DNA of 64,000 nt from Tyto alba (lineage: Eukaryota; Chordata; Aves; Strigiformes; Tytonidae). The notes under the pieces are model-generated. The model worked only from the letters and a program-made list of their open reading frames with translations, made no database searches and was not told where the DNA came from. Where the stretch lies: the NCBI RefSeq assembly GCF_018691265.1, contig NW_024881283.1:5615731-5679730 (forward strand), given 5' to 3'. Made by a program: the position numbers and the translations under genes. Of this stretch, positions 49,851-59,995 are shown piece after piece. Numbering within the stretch: position 1 is the stretch's first letter; the number at the start of each line of letters is the position of its first letter.

Positions 49851-50559
49851 AATTTGTGCTGTCAAGCCAGAGAAACAAGCATCTGTGTGGTGTGCAGGAT
49901 GCGCACCCTCTGTTCGGTGAGTCATGGGGAAAACATGGAACAAGGCAATAAATAGTGGCAAAAACCATGCTAGACACTGAGCACAGGGTGTCCAGGGCAC
50001 GGTGTGCTGCTTTTCCTTTTCTCTCTCTGGAAAGGGTTATCTCAGCTGCCTCTCATCTTTTCTCACTGTGACTCTCCACGTTCTTCTCTTATTTTCTCCT
50101 CCTGTAAGTGGAGTTTAAGGCCACTTACTTCTCTCTTCCCCTTCCCTCTGTACAGACTCATCCATTCTCTCCTTGGCCAAATGGATTCTGAGCAATAAAT
50201 CCCTGAAGTGTTTTTATCCTGGACGCATCCAGTATGGGGTGTGCTGGTGGAAGAGGTCTGTGCCTGGCACCAGTGGGTTACAGAGGAGTAATTTATATAG
50301 AAAAGCAGAGCAAGGCTTTGTGTCCTTATTTTTCATCCTCAGGTTTTCCAGTTTTTACCCAAATCCACAAGGTTCTGTTTATTGTCACCTGGAACATTTG
50401 CTGAAATTTTTATATTGATCAGTCTCAGAGTTGCAGAAAGCCATTGCAAACAAAACCCCGCTGTCATGCTGACAGTGAGAACTCACTTCTCTCAGGCAGC
50501 AATAAAAAAGAGGTGACAGAGAGATGAGTGCACCGAACATGTACCCATATATACACACA
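49851..50559. other. Unique non-coding sequence
   Basis: No gene or repeat recognised; pyrimidine-rich at about 50010-50160. Confidence 0.5.
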
Positions 50560-50830
50560 TAACTGTAATTACTAGTATCATTGAAGTGATAGGAATAAAG
50601 ACCTAGTTAGCAATGGAGCAGGATCATTAGCATAAAAACTACAAGCACAAAAATGCACTGAAATGACAAATACAAGGAAGCCGTATGAGATTTGCATTAA
50701 ATTAGTGACTGTGTGTGAGATGCTATTTAAATGGCAGGTGACTAGAAAATATCTTTCCCTTTTAGTGTGAGAGGCTGAAATGTTCATTTTCATGGTAAAC
50801 AGTAACAACACATTGATTTCTAGCTTTAAA
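50560..50830. promoter_or_regulatory. Candidate conserved non-coding element with POU octamer
   Basis: AT-rich motif-dense stretch including ATTTGCAT (50690-50697) running straight into TAAATTAG, followed by GCTATTTAAATGGCAGGTG. Octamer next to a homeodomain core is a familiar enhancer arrangement. Inference without alignment. Confidence 0.4.
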
Positions 50831-52079
50831 GCATCTCTGCAAATAGCACTCGCAGTAAGTGGGGTTGGAGTCACAGAAATCAGAGGACTGGCTTGCCCTA
50901 CATGTCTCTGAAACTAAGCAGCACAGCTTGAGTTTCTTTCATACATTTGTTAAAAAAAACTGCAGTGACAACAACAAGAAAACCAGCCACCCTGTGTCTG
51001 GGGGTGGTAAATCAATTCACATACAATTATTTGGGAAAGCGATCTGATGAATTATTTCAAATCAGAAACACGTGTGAGGAGGATCAGGAGCTTGCAGTGA
51101 GCTGAATGTGCCCACTGACTGCTCCTTGTCACTTGGCAGCACCCTCTGTTTCCGCAGAGCAGAGGAATGGGATCATATCTAACTGGTGGGTCAAGATTCC
51201 GCTTGCAGATCCCATTTCTGATAGACAACCAAGTGAGATCCTAGGCTTGGATTTGTGTGTAAGGGTCCCCAGGGCCCACCTGCACCCTGACTGTAGGAGG
51301 GAGCCTGCAGCCTGCTGGGGCTCTCAGTGGCCCCAAAGCTCACCAGAGCCTGGGGACCTCCCCAGGTTTGGCACCAACAGGGATTCCCAGGACCTCCAAG
51401 CTCTCACCTTTGCAGCTATTATTAAGGAAACCAAATAACCTTTGTTGTTGCTGCACCCCGGGGAGCCCTAAGACCTTCACTGCTTTGTGAAGGTGTCAAC
51501 CACACCAAGAAGAGCAGGTTTTCTGATACAAAAAAAGCCTCGTTGTGAAAGTGCAACTGAAAAATCCTTTTTCTCCTGGCACCAGGGCAATGTCTGAGGT
51601 TCCTTGCAGGATGGGGGGATGCTGGCGATGCTGTGGGAGGGTGTGTGAGGCAGAGGCTGCTGCTGAGAGAGTGGAAGGAGAGAGTTTCTCCATGATGCTT
51701 AGCCCTGTCCCTCGGTTACAATAAGGCTGTTGTTCCTTTCCTGGTGTGCTGCAGTCACACCTTCACTTATTCTCACAGAGATACTAAGGATGCATCTGTG
51801 CCCTGCAACACACGGGGAGGCTGAAACTTGAGCACTTCCCTTCAGGTGGAGCAGGGCAGAGCTGCTGTGAATTTGCCAGTTCCCACACAGAGGCTGTGCT
51901 TGCGCCATGCTGCACCTCTGCCCATAAATCCTGCGTAAAAACCACTGTCGTAACTCCCAGGGGCTGGAGGACCCTTTGCCCAGCTGTGTCACTGCTGAGC
52001 ATCCTCTGTCACCCTCTGTCCGCAATATAGACAAGCCCCAGCCTGAGAACTTATCACTTGTACCTAAGAACACATGAAA
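50831..52079. other. Unique non-coding sequence
   Basis: No recognisable feature. The frames at 51106-51438 (plus) and 51699-52073 (minus) have no family resemblance. Confidence 0.5.
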
Positions 52080-52170
52080 ACTTCAGGTTAATTCATCAGT
52101 TAGAAGTTAATTTGCATGCAATTAGTGGCACAGGTGCCATCTCGGTGTAAAGGCAGGTAAATCAGTATAA
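52080..52170. promoter_or_regulatory. Candidate enhancer-type element with palindromic octamer
   Basis: TTAATTTGCATGCAATTAG lies at 52108-52126. It holds a perfect 10-bp palindrome TTGCATGCAA (52112-52121), an exact ATTTGCAT, and flanking TTAAT and ATTAG homeodomain cores. An E-box type CACAGGTGCC follows at about 52129. The motif density is striking; binding is inferred. Confidence 0.45.
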
Positions 52171-52439
52171 CCACCTAAATCCCAGTTAGGTTTGTCCCAG
52201 GCATATACTGACAGAGCAGAACACACACATAGGACTTGCAACCATCAAACTGTACTCCTATAATTAATAATCGTAACTTCCTGACATAGTGAGGCCTTAA
52301 GTAAGAGCTTCTGAAAAGGTTATCCTTTGAGTGAATGAAATCTCACCCTAACACATCTTTAAATGGTACTATTTTTGAAATGAGAAATGTCACTTCTTTC
52401 CCAAAACAGGCCCATCTGAAACTGGTCACCAGGCAGTGA
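52171..52439. other. Unique non-coding sequence
   Basis: No feature recognised. Confidence 0.5.
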
Positions 52440-52560
52440 CGTTAGAAGAAAGACTTTTTTCTTCTGGATTTAAGCTGGTGGTTGCTGTTTGATAAATTGC
52501 TCGGATTAAGTTTGACCGTGTAATTTGCAGACAATTGTTTGAGTGGCTTAATGTGTTGTG
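52440..52560. promoter_or_regulatory. Candidate conserved non-coding element
   Basis: Contains TTGCTCGGATTAAGTTTGAC, CCGTGTAATTTGCAGACAAT and GTGGCTTAATGTG. AT-rich with two retained CpGs. Weak call. Confidence 0.3.
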
Positions 52561-52704
52561 AATCAAAAGAAGAAATTCAACTCTTGGTAATTAAGATGGA
52601 ATGGGTAATTATTTTTCTCTGTGTGCAAGTTCACTTTCTGAAGAAGCAAGGAGAAAACTGAACTTTCAAATGCCTTTATTCTTTTTGCCACGGAAGTAGT
52701 CCTC
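52561..52704. other. Unique non-coding sequence
   Basis: No feature recognised. Confidence 0.5.
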
Positions 52705-52745
52705 ATTTGCACCCGCAAATATTTGCACATATTTATTTGCATCTT
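52705..52745. promoter_or_regulatory. Cluster of ATTTGC-type motifs
   Basis: CATTTGC, GCAAAT, ATTTGC and an exact ATTTGCAT (52735-52742) occur within about 30 bp, in both orientations. It could be a POU-factor binding cluster or a degenerate simple repeat. Confidence 0.4.
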
Positions 52746-53039
52746 CCCTGGCAGGCTCAGAGTCCCTTTGAAAACTGAGCCCACCTAATGAGAGGAGCAA
52801 AACAGGAGCTGGTGCCGAGCAGAAAACATGCAGCTTCTCTGCTATATCTTTCTTCTACAGGTTTCTCCAAGTACCTGACAAATTTTAAGATCAACAGCAA
52901 GAAATGCTAAGGGGCAGGGGACTGTTGTAAACCATTTTTAAATGTGGGACTTAAAATTTGCCCTGAAAGGCAAAAATTTCTTAAGTCACTTGGCTGATGA
53001 TCAGAGGGTACAAATCAGAAGCCTTAAATACCCAGCCTG

Positions 53040-53240
53040 TACAAAGCAGCTCTTCCAGCTAGTTATTCCCGACATGTCAGCGACACGCGTGACCGCACTG
53101 GTGTCTCTATTTATTTGCTCATTCTCTGTAACCTCAGCCTGCCAAACTGTGCATCTGTTTGGGCTGCTGTCAATCACACGTCAATTTTTATTTTACTTGG
53201 CTCAAATCAAAGCTGGTGTTTTGACAAAAGGTGGGGGGGA
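53040..53240. promoter_or_regulatory. Candidate conserved non-coding element
   Basis: Contains TATTCCCGACATGTCAGCGA, CACGCGTGACCGC, then TCTATTTATTTGCTC, GCTGTCAATCACACGTCAAT (a TGTCAATCA homeodomain/TALE-type word) and TTTTATTTTACTTGGC. CpG-bearing and motif-rich. Inference from texture. Confidence 0.35.
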
Positions 53241-54099
53241 AGAGTAGCTGTCAAAGCACTGAAGGCGTGAGAGAAAAGCAGAGACGTAAGAGGTGGGGGG
53301 AGAAATGGGGTATTTATTATCCACGGAAGCGATGCAGCATTGTGCCGGAGATCTCTGCAAAGAGCAGAGAGTGGCAGCGAGAGCGGCGCTGTGAGTTTTG
53401 GGGTGGCTTGCTCGTGCTGTTTTAGGAGGTGCAGAAGAGGTGCTGGGCTTCAGACCACAGCGATGCAAGGAGGTCTAAGCCAGAGGGCAAGGAAGAATAA
53501 TGTAAAAAGGCCAAGGAAAATCCCCCATCTCCTTCCCCTGGGCAAGCCACTGCTTCGCAGGTGGAATTCACGGGACGTGGGGATGTTTGTGTCCCGTGGC
53601 CAGAGCTGCTGTACACCGGTCCCCCCCGGCTGGTGTGCTGGGGACCCACAAACAGCACGATTTGGGGAGCACAGGCTAAAATGGGAGGTGTTCGGGTGCG
53701 GGTGTGTGAGCCAATGCACCGATGTGCCACGGGATGCTGGTCCCTTCGCGGCAGGGACTGTCGCTGGAAGTATCTCGTTTTTCTTGGGTGACACCAGAGC
53801 CCCAGCTTCCACGAGAGTTTATATAAGCTAAAAAAAAAAAAAAAAAACCAAAAAAAAAAAACAGATCTTGTATTGACTTTGGAATCAGGTGACTTTTCTC
53901 CTAATAGGAATTTTTAAACCTATGTAGGAATTATTTTGCCCACTCTTGAGAGGCTTCACAATTTCTCATTCATTTTTTTCAATGCTGGGATGGGGTTTTT
54001 TTCCCGTATTTTGTATAAAATTCTGAGGAGATGCAATAGCTTTGGAGATCGCTAAAACCTTCTGTGTTTAATGACTGAAATGTCTCCCTCCTATTTTAC
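53241..54099. other. Unique sequence with CpG-bearing part and A runs
   Basis: CpGs are scattered from 53320 to 53790, with overlapping frames on both strands (163 plus, 120 minus) that reflect composition. A runs occupy 53830-53847 and 53850-53861, separated by CC. No gene recognised. Confidence 0.5.
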
Positions 54100-54720
54100 T
54101 TTTAAAAATTTAATATCATTTTAATACCAATGAAACAAAAAAAAAAAAGCTAAAATGAAAATTCACTTCAAATGGAAAATCAAAACAGTTCCACTCTGTG
54201 TTTTTTTCAAAAAAAGTGTGATTGAAGTCAGCATGTTCTGAGCAACATCTCACTCATCATAAAATGGCATTTTCTGACAACATTTTCTCATAAAATGAGC
54301 ACTCAGGCTGGGATTCCTGCATAATGACATTAAATGTGAATATTTGGTGGATTTGAATGTAGAGAGGAGACACAAATTATAGCTAGCGTGGACCAATGAT
54401 TATTATTTTTTCCTCTGTTAAAACAAAATAACTTATAATCATCCAGAGAAGCCAGAGTCTTCTGCTCAGTATCTTCACGAACACAGCAGGTACAATTAGA
54501 AGGCTGTAGCTGTCTGTTGAAAATAGGGGCAATGAACCAAAACAATTGAACAAAAATAGGTGCCAACAGGCGCTAATAGACTACACATTTTTTGGTTCAA
54601 TGGCTAAATGGAAAAAAAAATACATTTTGAGTTAACCTGAACTGAAAATTTTTAAATTTTTCCAGTGAAGCAAAATGTTGAAAAAATTAATAGCAGATTG
54701 CTTTTTCTTCTAAGCTTTTT
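54100..54720. other. AT-rich low-complexity region
   Basis: Many A/T runs, the repeated word CATAAAATG (about 54258 and 54289) and a near-palindrome CTGAAAATTTTTAAATTTTT followed by CCAG at 54642-54665. It may be the relic of an old AT-rich transposon, but no family can be named. Confidence 0.4.
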
Positions 54721-57053
54721 AAATTTTCTATTCCATTTCTTTTACAACTACTTTTAGGGGAAGTTTCAGAGCCTATTTGATCAATCCCAACCTACAGTCT
54801 TGTAGTGGAAAAAACAAGTTTTGCCCAAAAATATTTTGTCCGTTGCCAAGCAGTATGAGGAAAAATAGGTTAGACCTTCCAGAGGTGTGAATTGTATGAG
54901 CTGTGTTCAGAAAATAGTGTTGATTCATCTCAGCTGAGACTCAGCCCCCCTGGCCTTGAGGAGACCACGTTATTTTCTGCTTTTGACACTCGCTGGCAAT
55001 TGTTCATCGGTGCTGCTGTTCGCAGGGTGTCCTTGCAGACACTTCATTTGGGGACAGGACTCTTCGTTCTGGTTACTGGAGTTCTCAATGAGGTGGTTGT
55101 TTTTGGAAACAACTCACAATGGAAATGAACCAGACCAGATGCCAGGCCAGACACCAGGGAGTTCTTTAGCACTCACTTGTTTGGGTTTTTTCTGCAAAAG
55201 AAGCAGATTTAGTTACACCAAAATGTTTGGTGAATCCGTATTGATGTTACTAAATCTTCCACTTTAAAATATTCTGAAGCATTCAGAAAGCCTAGCTTTG
55301 ATGTTCGCAGAGCTTTGCTTCTTCAAGTTTCCTTTCAGAAATTGTTTTACATTTACCTAATCTGTCATCAAAAGACTAGGAAGCAAAACAAACCATTTCT
55401 TTTCTAGATCACCAATTCTGAGTGCACCAAACATGCAAAAATTCTGATCAAACCCTTAACTAGATTATGTGTCAGCTTTTTCTAAAGTTATAGAATACCT
55501 GGCCAGCCAAAAGCAAAACCTGTTTTCCACCCAGATCTGGCTATGGGAACTGACAGGGTGAATTGAATTTTGTTTGCTAGTTCTAATCCCAATGCCTAAA
55601 TCTTCCTGCAGCCCCAACCCAGCTGCGAGGGGGGGAGTGCAAGAACCCCCAGGGAGTTAATCTCCTCTGTGTCTGGTTTAAAAGCCTTGCAGTTTTCCAC
55701 CACTGTTAGCAAGTAACTTTCAGTTATAAGGCTAGATTTTCTTGCTATCCAAAGAAATGCTCGAGCTTTCTGCAAATCCTGCCTGGCTTTGGTGTTGAGC
55801 AGCTCGTCTCCCTGTGAGGGCCAGGATGGCTTCATGGCCCCCGAGCTGGTGTCCCTGGGGGCGAGGTGCTCGGCACTGGTATTTCACAGAGGACCCCAGT
55901 CACGCAGGGACACGCGGCGGCATGACTTGCCCTTGCTGCTGGAATAGGCAGTTCTGTGGCTGCAGCCATGCCCAGATGCCACTAGAAGGATGAACTGCGC
56001 TGATTTTCACATAAAAATGTGTTTCTCCAACAGACTTACTGAATGGCATTTGCCCAAATCCTCCCCCTCCCCCTGATCTCTTTTCCACCCCGACCTGCTC
56101 CACTCCCCCATAGCAATACACCATTTCCTAGCAGATGATTCTAACTATGATAATTCACCTAGTATACAACTTATGGCTGAGTTTTATATTAAATGTTCTG
56201 TGTGGCAGGGAACATAATAGACTTTGCTAGGCTGACTTCACAGGCTGACTTTGTTGTAAAAAGAAAAAAAAAAAAAAAAAAAGCAAAAAACCAACCTCCT
56301 TGAATTCCATGTTATGTGAGTGCTTTCTTTTCAGTAAATCAAGCTGTTATCTTTCCAAACTCCTGAGCACCCTCCCTCCCTAAATCCTCCAAGCCTTCAT
56401 CTTTTGAATATGATATTCCTTAGGGTACATAATTATCAGGAAGTTGCATACATAATTTAAAGAGAGACCTTCTGATTCTGTGCCTCGATGGGCTAGTGAC
56501 ATTTCCAAGGGAAACTTAGCTGAACACCGGGGTAAAGCTCCCACTGTTCTTTAACAAGTTTAATAAGATCTTTATTCTTTGCAAAATAGCCTGACCTTAG
56601 CTTTACCCTTACCATCAAGGGGAAGGGGAAGAGATGGCTGGATTATAACAACTCCACGAAATAAAACTAATAAAAATATAGAAAATGTACTTTAAGGGAA
56701 TCTGTGGGATAGAGGAGCCCAGGGGCTTGGGTGGTGGCTTCCTCCAAGGCAGTAGGAGTCAGGCAGGTTAGAAATGTAGGTCTGGCCTGACAGATGGTTT
56801 TGGGTTCCTCTGCTAGGCTGGGAATCATCTGCCCTAATTTAGGTGTCCAAAAGGAATAAACTCTTAGCTACTCACTCCAACATCTCTCTACAGTGAGTGG
56901 AGAGGAACTGAGAATTCCAAGGATTGTTTCACCTCCCCTAATATTAGCCAGAACACTCTCTAGAGTACCTGGAACTGTGATGAAGTGATGATAAATATTT
57001 TGTATAGTTATAATCCACTGTTTGCTCAGGAATCTGGGATCAAACTAGTTTGA
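54721..57053. other. Unique non-coding sequence
   Basis: No gene recognised. An A run sits at about 56264-56282. The frame at 54956-55267 (103 codons) has no family resemblance. Confidence 0.5.
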
Positions 57054-57310
57054 GAAATGAGGCCCAGGACTCCTTAGAAAAGAAGGCCCAGGTTTCCTTC
57101 AGAATGAGAGGCTTTCTTAATAATCAGAGTCTGGATGAGGACTGGAGTCCAAAGACAGTAATGTGAGACCAAATAATCAAGGAAATGAGGTCCAGACTTC
57201 CTTGAAAATTGGACCTTATAAAACTTAAAGTCACTTGGCTGGTACATAATCAGAATCTGGGTTCCAATTTATCTTGAAACTTATTCCAGAATTGCAGCTT
57301 GAGCTCTGAA
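57054..57310. repeat. Degenerate two-copy tandem repeat, about 128-bp period
   Basis: GAAATGAGGCCCAGGACTCC (57054) returns as GAAATGAGGTCCAGACTTCC (57182). The block ATAATCAGAGTCTGG (57120) returns as ATAATCAGAATCTGG (57246). Spacing between the two blocks is 66 and 64 bp, so the copies are colinear. A possible partial third block (GAATCTGGGATCAA) precedes at about 57030. It ends about 210 bp left of LTR C. Confidence 0.65.
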
Positions 57311-57678
57311 ACCTAATGTGTCTGGGAGCCCAAAGGAATTAGGAGTTTTTCAGGTTTTTGAGTAGTTCACCTGATTTCAGGCTTTACAGCCCAGTTTTGC
57401 ACTTAATCCTGTCCTGAAGTGGCTTCTTCAGACACCGCTGACATTTGGAAGGATTTGAACTTACTGTTTTGCAGACTGTTTCTTGTTTGTTTTGTTTTCA
57501 GAGAGGTTTCCTCTTTGTAGTTGTCCTGGGTTGAGTGAGTGGTGGAGTTTTTTGGTGGCAGGGGAGGGGGCTATCGGGGTGGCCCCCTGTGAGAAGCTTC
57601 TCGAAGCTCCCCCAGCTCCATGTCAGCTCCACTTCTGTTTGGGAAATTGAGCCAACCAGCTGTGCCTCTGCGATAACA

Positions 57679-57686
57679 TATTTAAG
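57679..57686 (+). promoter_or_regulatory. LTR C TATA-like motif
   Basis: TATTTAAG, about 158 bp from the LTR start, conserved in LTR B. Likely retroviral core promoter; activity not shown. Confidence 0.45.
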
Positions 57687-58398
57687 AAGGGACGTGGTGA
57701 CGGGCAGTGGGACTGGTGAGGAGGAGTTGCTGCAGCTGCGTGAACACCAAGGTCAGTGGAGGAACGGAGGAAGAAAGGAGGGGGGAGCAGTGCTGGAGCA
57801 GAGACCCCCCTGTATCCTGTGGGGAGATGGCAGGGCGGCCCCCCCTGCCACCCATGAAGATCTACAGTGGAGCAGACATTGATTTATGGCCTGTGGCTCC
57901 TGCTCAGCTGATCAAGGTGCTCTGCCCGAAGAAGGCCAGGGTCTCATGGGAAAAGGCAGCCCCGCTGCTGTAATTCAGCGCTGGGAGGATTGCAGCATGC
58001 GGGGGAGTCCCACGCCGGAGCAGCTCGGGAAGGGCTGCAGCCGTGGGAGGGAATCCAGTTGGAGAAAGTTAGTGACCCATGACGGAGCAGTGTGGGGAAT
58101 GCCGCGGCCTGTGGGAGGGACTCACGTCAGAGAAAGTTTGTGGAGGACTGTCTGCTGTGAGAGGGGGACCACGATGGAGCAGGAGGAACAAGTTTCGGAC
58201 ACTCCCCTCACCGAAGATGAAGGAAGTGGCAGCGCTGACTGCACCCCCGATTCCCTGCCCCTGCGCCCCTGGGGGAGGAGGTAGAGATATCGGGAGCAGA
58301 GCTGAGCCCAGGAAGAAGGGAGGGGTGGGGGGAAGGTGTTCTCAAGATGTGGCAATGCTTCTCACTGTCCTACTCTGTTATGTGTTGTTAGTGTCTGT

Positions 58399-58404
58399 AA
58401 TAAA
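58399..58404 (+). promoter_or_regulatory. LTR C poly(A) signal
   Basis: Canonical AATAAA followed by TGT-rich sequence (TGTATGTTC), a good cleavage/polyadenylation context. Same position as in LTR A. Confidence 0.65.
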
Positions 58405-58593
58405 TGTATGTTCTTTTTTTTCTTCCCCTGACGAGTCTGCCTTTTGCTCCTGATCATAAAAGGGGGATTTTCCCCCATCCCAGTCCTATCTTGAACCCCA
58501 AGCCTGGCTCTCTGTCCCTTCTCATTGCCGGAGGGGAAGGGAGAGAGAGCTGCTGCATTGTGGTTGGCTGCCAATCAGGACTAAACCACAACA

Positions 58594-59368
58594 GTAGAAT
58601 TTAGCATTTAAATGGAAAATGGAAGGAGGAGAAAAAGCAGCATTTTGGTATCTCACAAGCCAGATGCCTGAAACAAATCATTGCCTCATGGCCAGCTATT
58701 AGTGAACAGGGCTGGGTAAAGAGACAGTGCAAAACTTCTAAGTCCCTTTGCTGCTCAAAACATGTTTCTGAGCAGCTTTACAGCTTTTACTGAGATCCAC
58801 AGGGATGGGATAAAGTAGCAACAAGCAAGTCATTGCCCAGTAGGAATCCTGAGAGCAGCAGAAGGTGCAGAAATGGGGAGGGATGGAAGATGTAGGCTCA
58901 CAGCTCCACCAAAACAGGCAGTTTTGACCAAGGTACTTGCACAGAAGCAGAGGGGTGCCAGTCACCAGCATTTACCATGTCAGCTAAAGAGATATATGTC
59001 AAAACTGAAAGGGTGGGTGAGTCACATCTGCCCTGGGACTTCTATATCTGTTGTCATCTGATGCGTTCTTTAATGACATGGATAGAATAATATAGATTAG
59101 GCTTATGGAGCTTGTGAGCTGTATAATGATGGGAAGAGATACAAATATGCAGGAAAACACAGTCTGTCTGCAAGGCAAACATGACAAATTGGAGAATCAA
59201 GCTAAAAAATCTAGGATGTGATTGAGCAAGGACAAGCATCAAGCCTGCACCTAGGAAGGGTAATCCATACCTGTGGGATGGAAAACAGCTGGCAGATGTT
59301 GTGCAGGAAAGGATGGGGAATTTGTAGCTGGTGTAAAGCCACATACAATTCAGCAATGCCATGCATTT
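58594..59368. other. Unique non-coding sequence
   Basis: No gene or repeat recognised. Confidence 0.5.
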
Positions 59369-59374
59369 AAAAAA

Positions 59375-59429
<55 letters not shown>

Positions 59430-59431
59430 AT
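59369..59431. repeat. (AAAT)n microsatellite
   Basis: About fifteen uninterrupted AAAT units. The minus strand reads as a repeated Ile-Tyr-Leu-Phe open frame, an artefact. Long pure tetranucleotide arrays are commonly length-variable between individuals. Confidence 0.95.
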
Positions 59432-59579
59432 CCAACACAAAAACAAACCAACAAATGCATGGGGAAGCTAAGTAACAGTATCAGCCACGAGGCACATGGG
59501 TGATCCTTCCGCCAATAAGGCCACATGTGCATCTGCTTTTAATGCTGTTCTTTAAGAATAAACTGTGGATCAGCGGGAA

Positions 59580-59995
59580 GGCAGTCAGAGGACAGCAATA
59601 GGCACTGTCAGCAACGCTCAAAACATGGCATAAAGGTAAAATGAGTACATAGGAGCTGTTTAGCCTGAAGAAGAGATGGCATGATAACAATCTTCAAATA
59701 TGAAAAAGGTAAAGAATAAGGGGAGAATTTATTCTTCATGCCGCTGGTGAACAAGTGAAGAAGAAATGGGCTTAAATTGCAGCAGGAAAGATTCAGGTTA
59801 GACATCAGAAAGACTGTCTTTAAAGCTGGTATTGTGGAGTGCTGGAGCTGATTGCCCAGGGAAGGTGCAGAGCTTCCACTACTGAAAGGCTTCAGGAGGT
59901 TACACAAGTATCTGTCAGGAGTGGTTTAGGCAGCATTTTCTGGCTAGAGGCAGAGGAAAGACCCACAGACCTCCTGAGATCCTTCCCTGCCCCTT
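59580..59995 (+). mobile_element. Old CR1-type LINE 3' end
   Basis: The blocks appear in CR1 order. First is GAGCTGTTTAGCCTGAAGAA, then AATGGGCTTAAATTGCAGCA, then AAGATTCAGGTTAGACATCA. Next come GATTGCCCAGGGAAGGTG, and near the end GACCTCCTGAGATCCTTCCC, matching the CR1 'gacctc...ggtcccttcc' tail. It is 5'-truncated, with many substitutions and small indels, and no open ORF2 frame. It is older than the CR1 copy at 49611 and read in the same direction. Confidence 0.8.

Larger units (their letters stand above)
57522..58593 (+). mobile_element. LTR C: full-length solo LTR of an endogenous retrovirus
   Basis: Begins TGTCCTGGGTTGAG and ends ...CTAAACCACAACA, 1072 bp, TG...CA. Flanks carry GTAGT (57517-57521) and GTAGA (58594-58598), a 5-bp target duplication with one mismatch. 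It is similar throughout to LTR B, in the opposite orientation, and to the retained part of LTR A. It has a TATA-like motif at 57679 and AATAAA at 58399, so it is the most intact copy. Over 267 bp compared by hand with LTR B there are roughly 15 differences (about 6%). No internal retroviral genes adjoin it. If the TATA-like motif and AATAAA are genuine, U3 is short (about 190 bp) and R is unusually long (about 700 bp). Confidence 0.9.

Noticed and set aside
48425..58593. LTRs B and C as the two ends of one provirus
   Set aside because: They are in opposite orientations, each has its own 5-bp flanking duplication, and the 8 kb between them has no gag, pol or env and contains a separate CR1.
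59380..59532. Minus-strand frames with repeated Ile-Tyr-Leu-Phe, resembling a membrane protein
   Set aside because: They are translations of the AAAT microsatellite.
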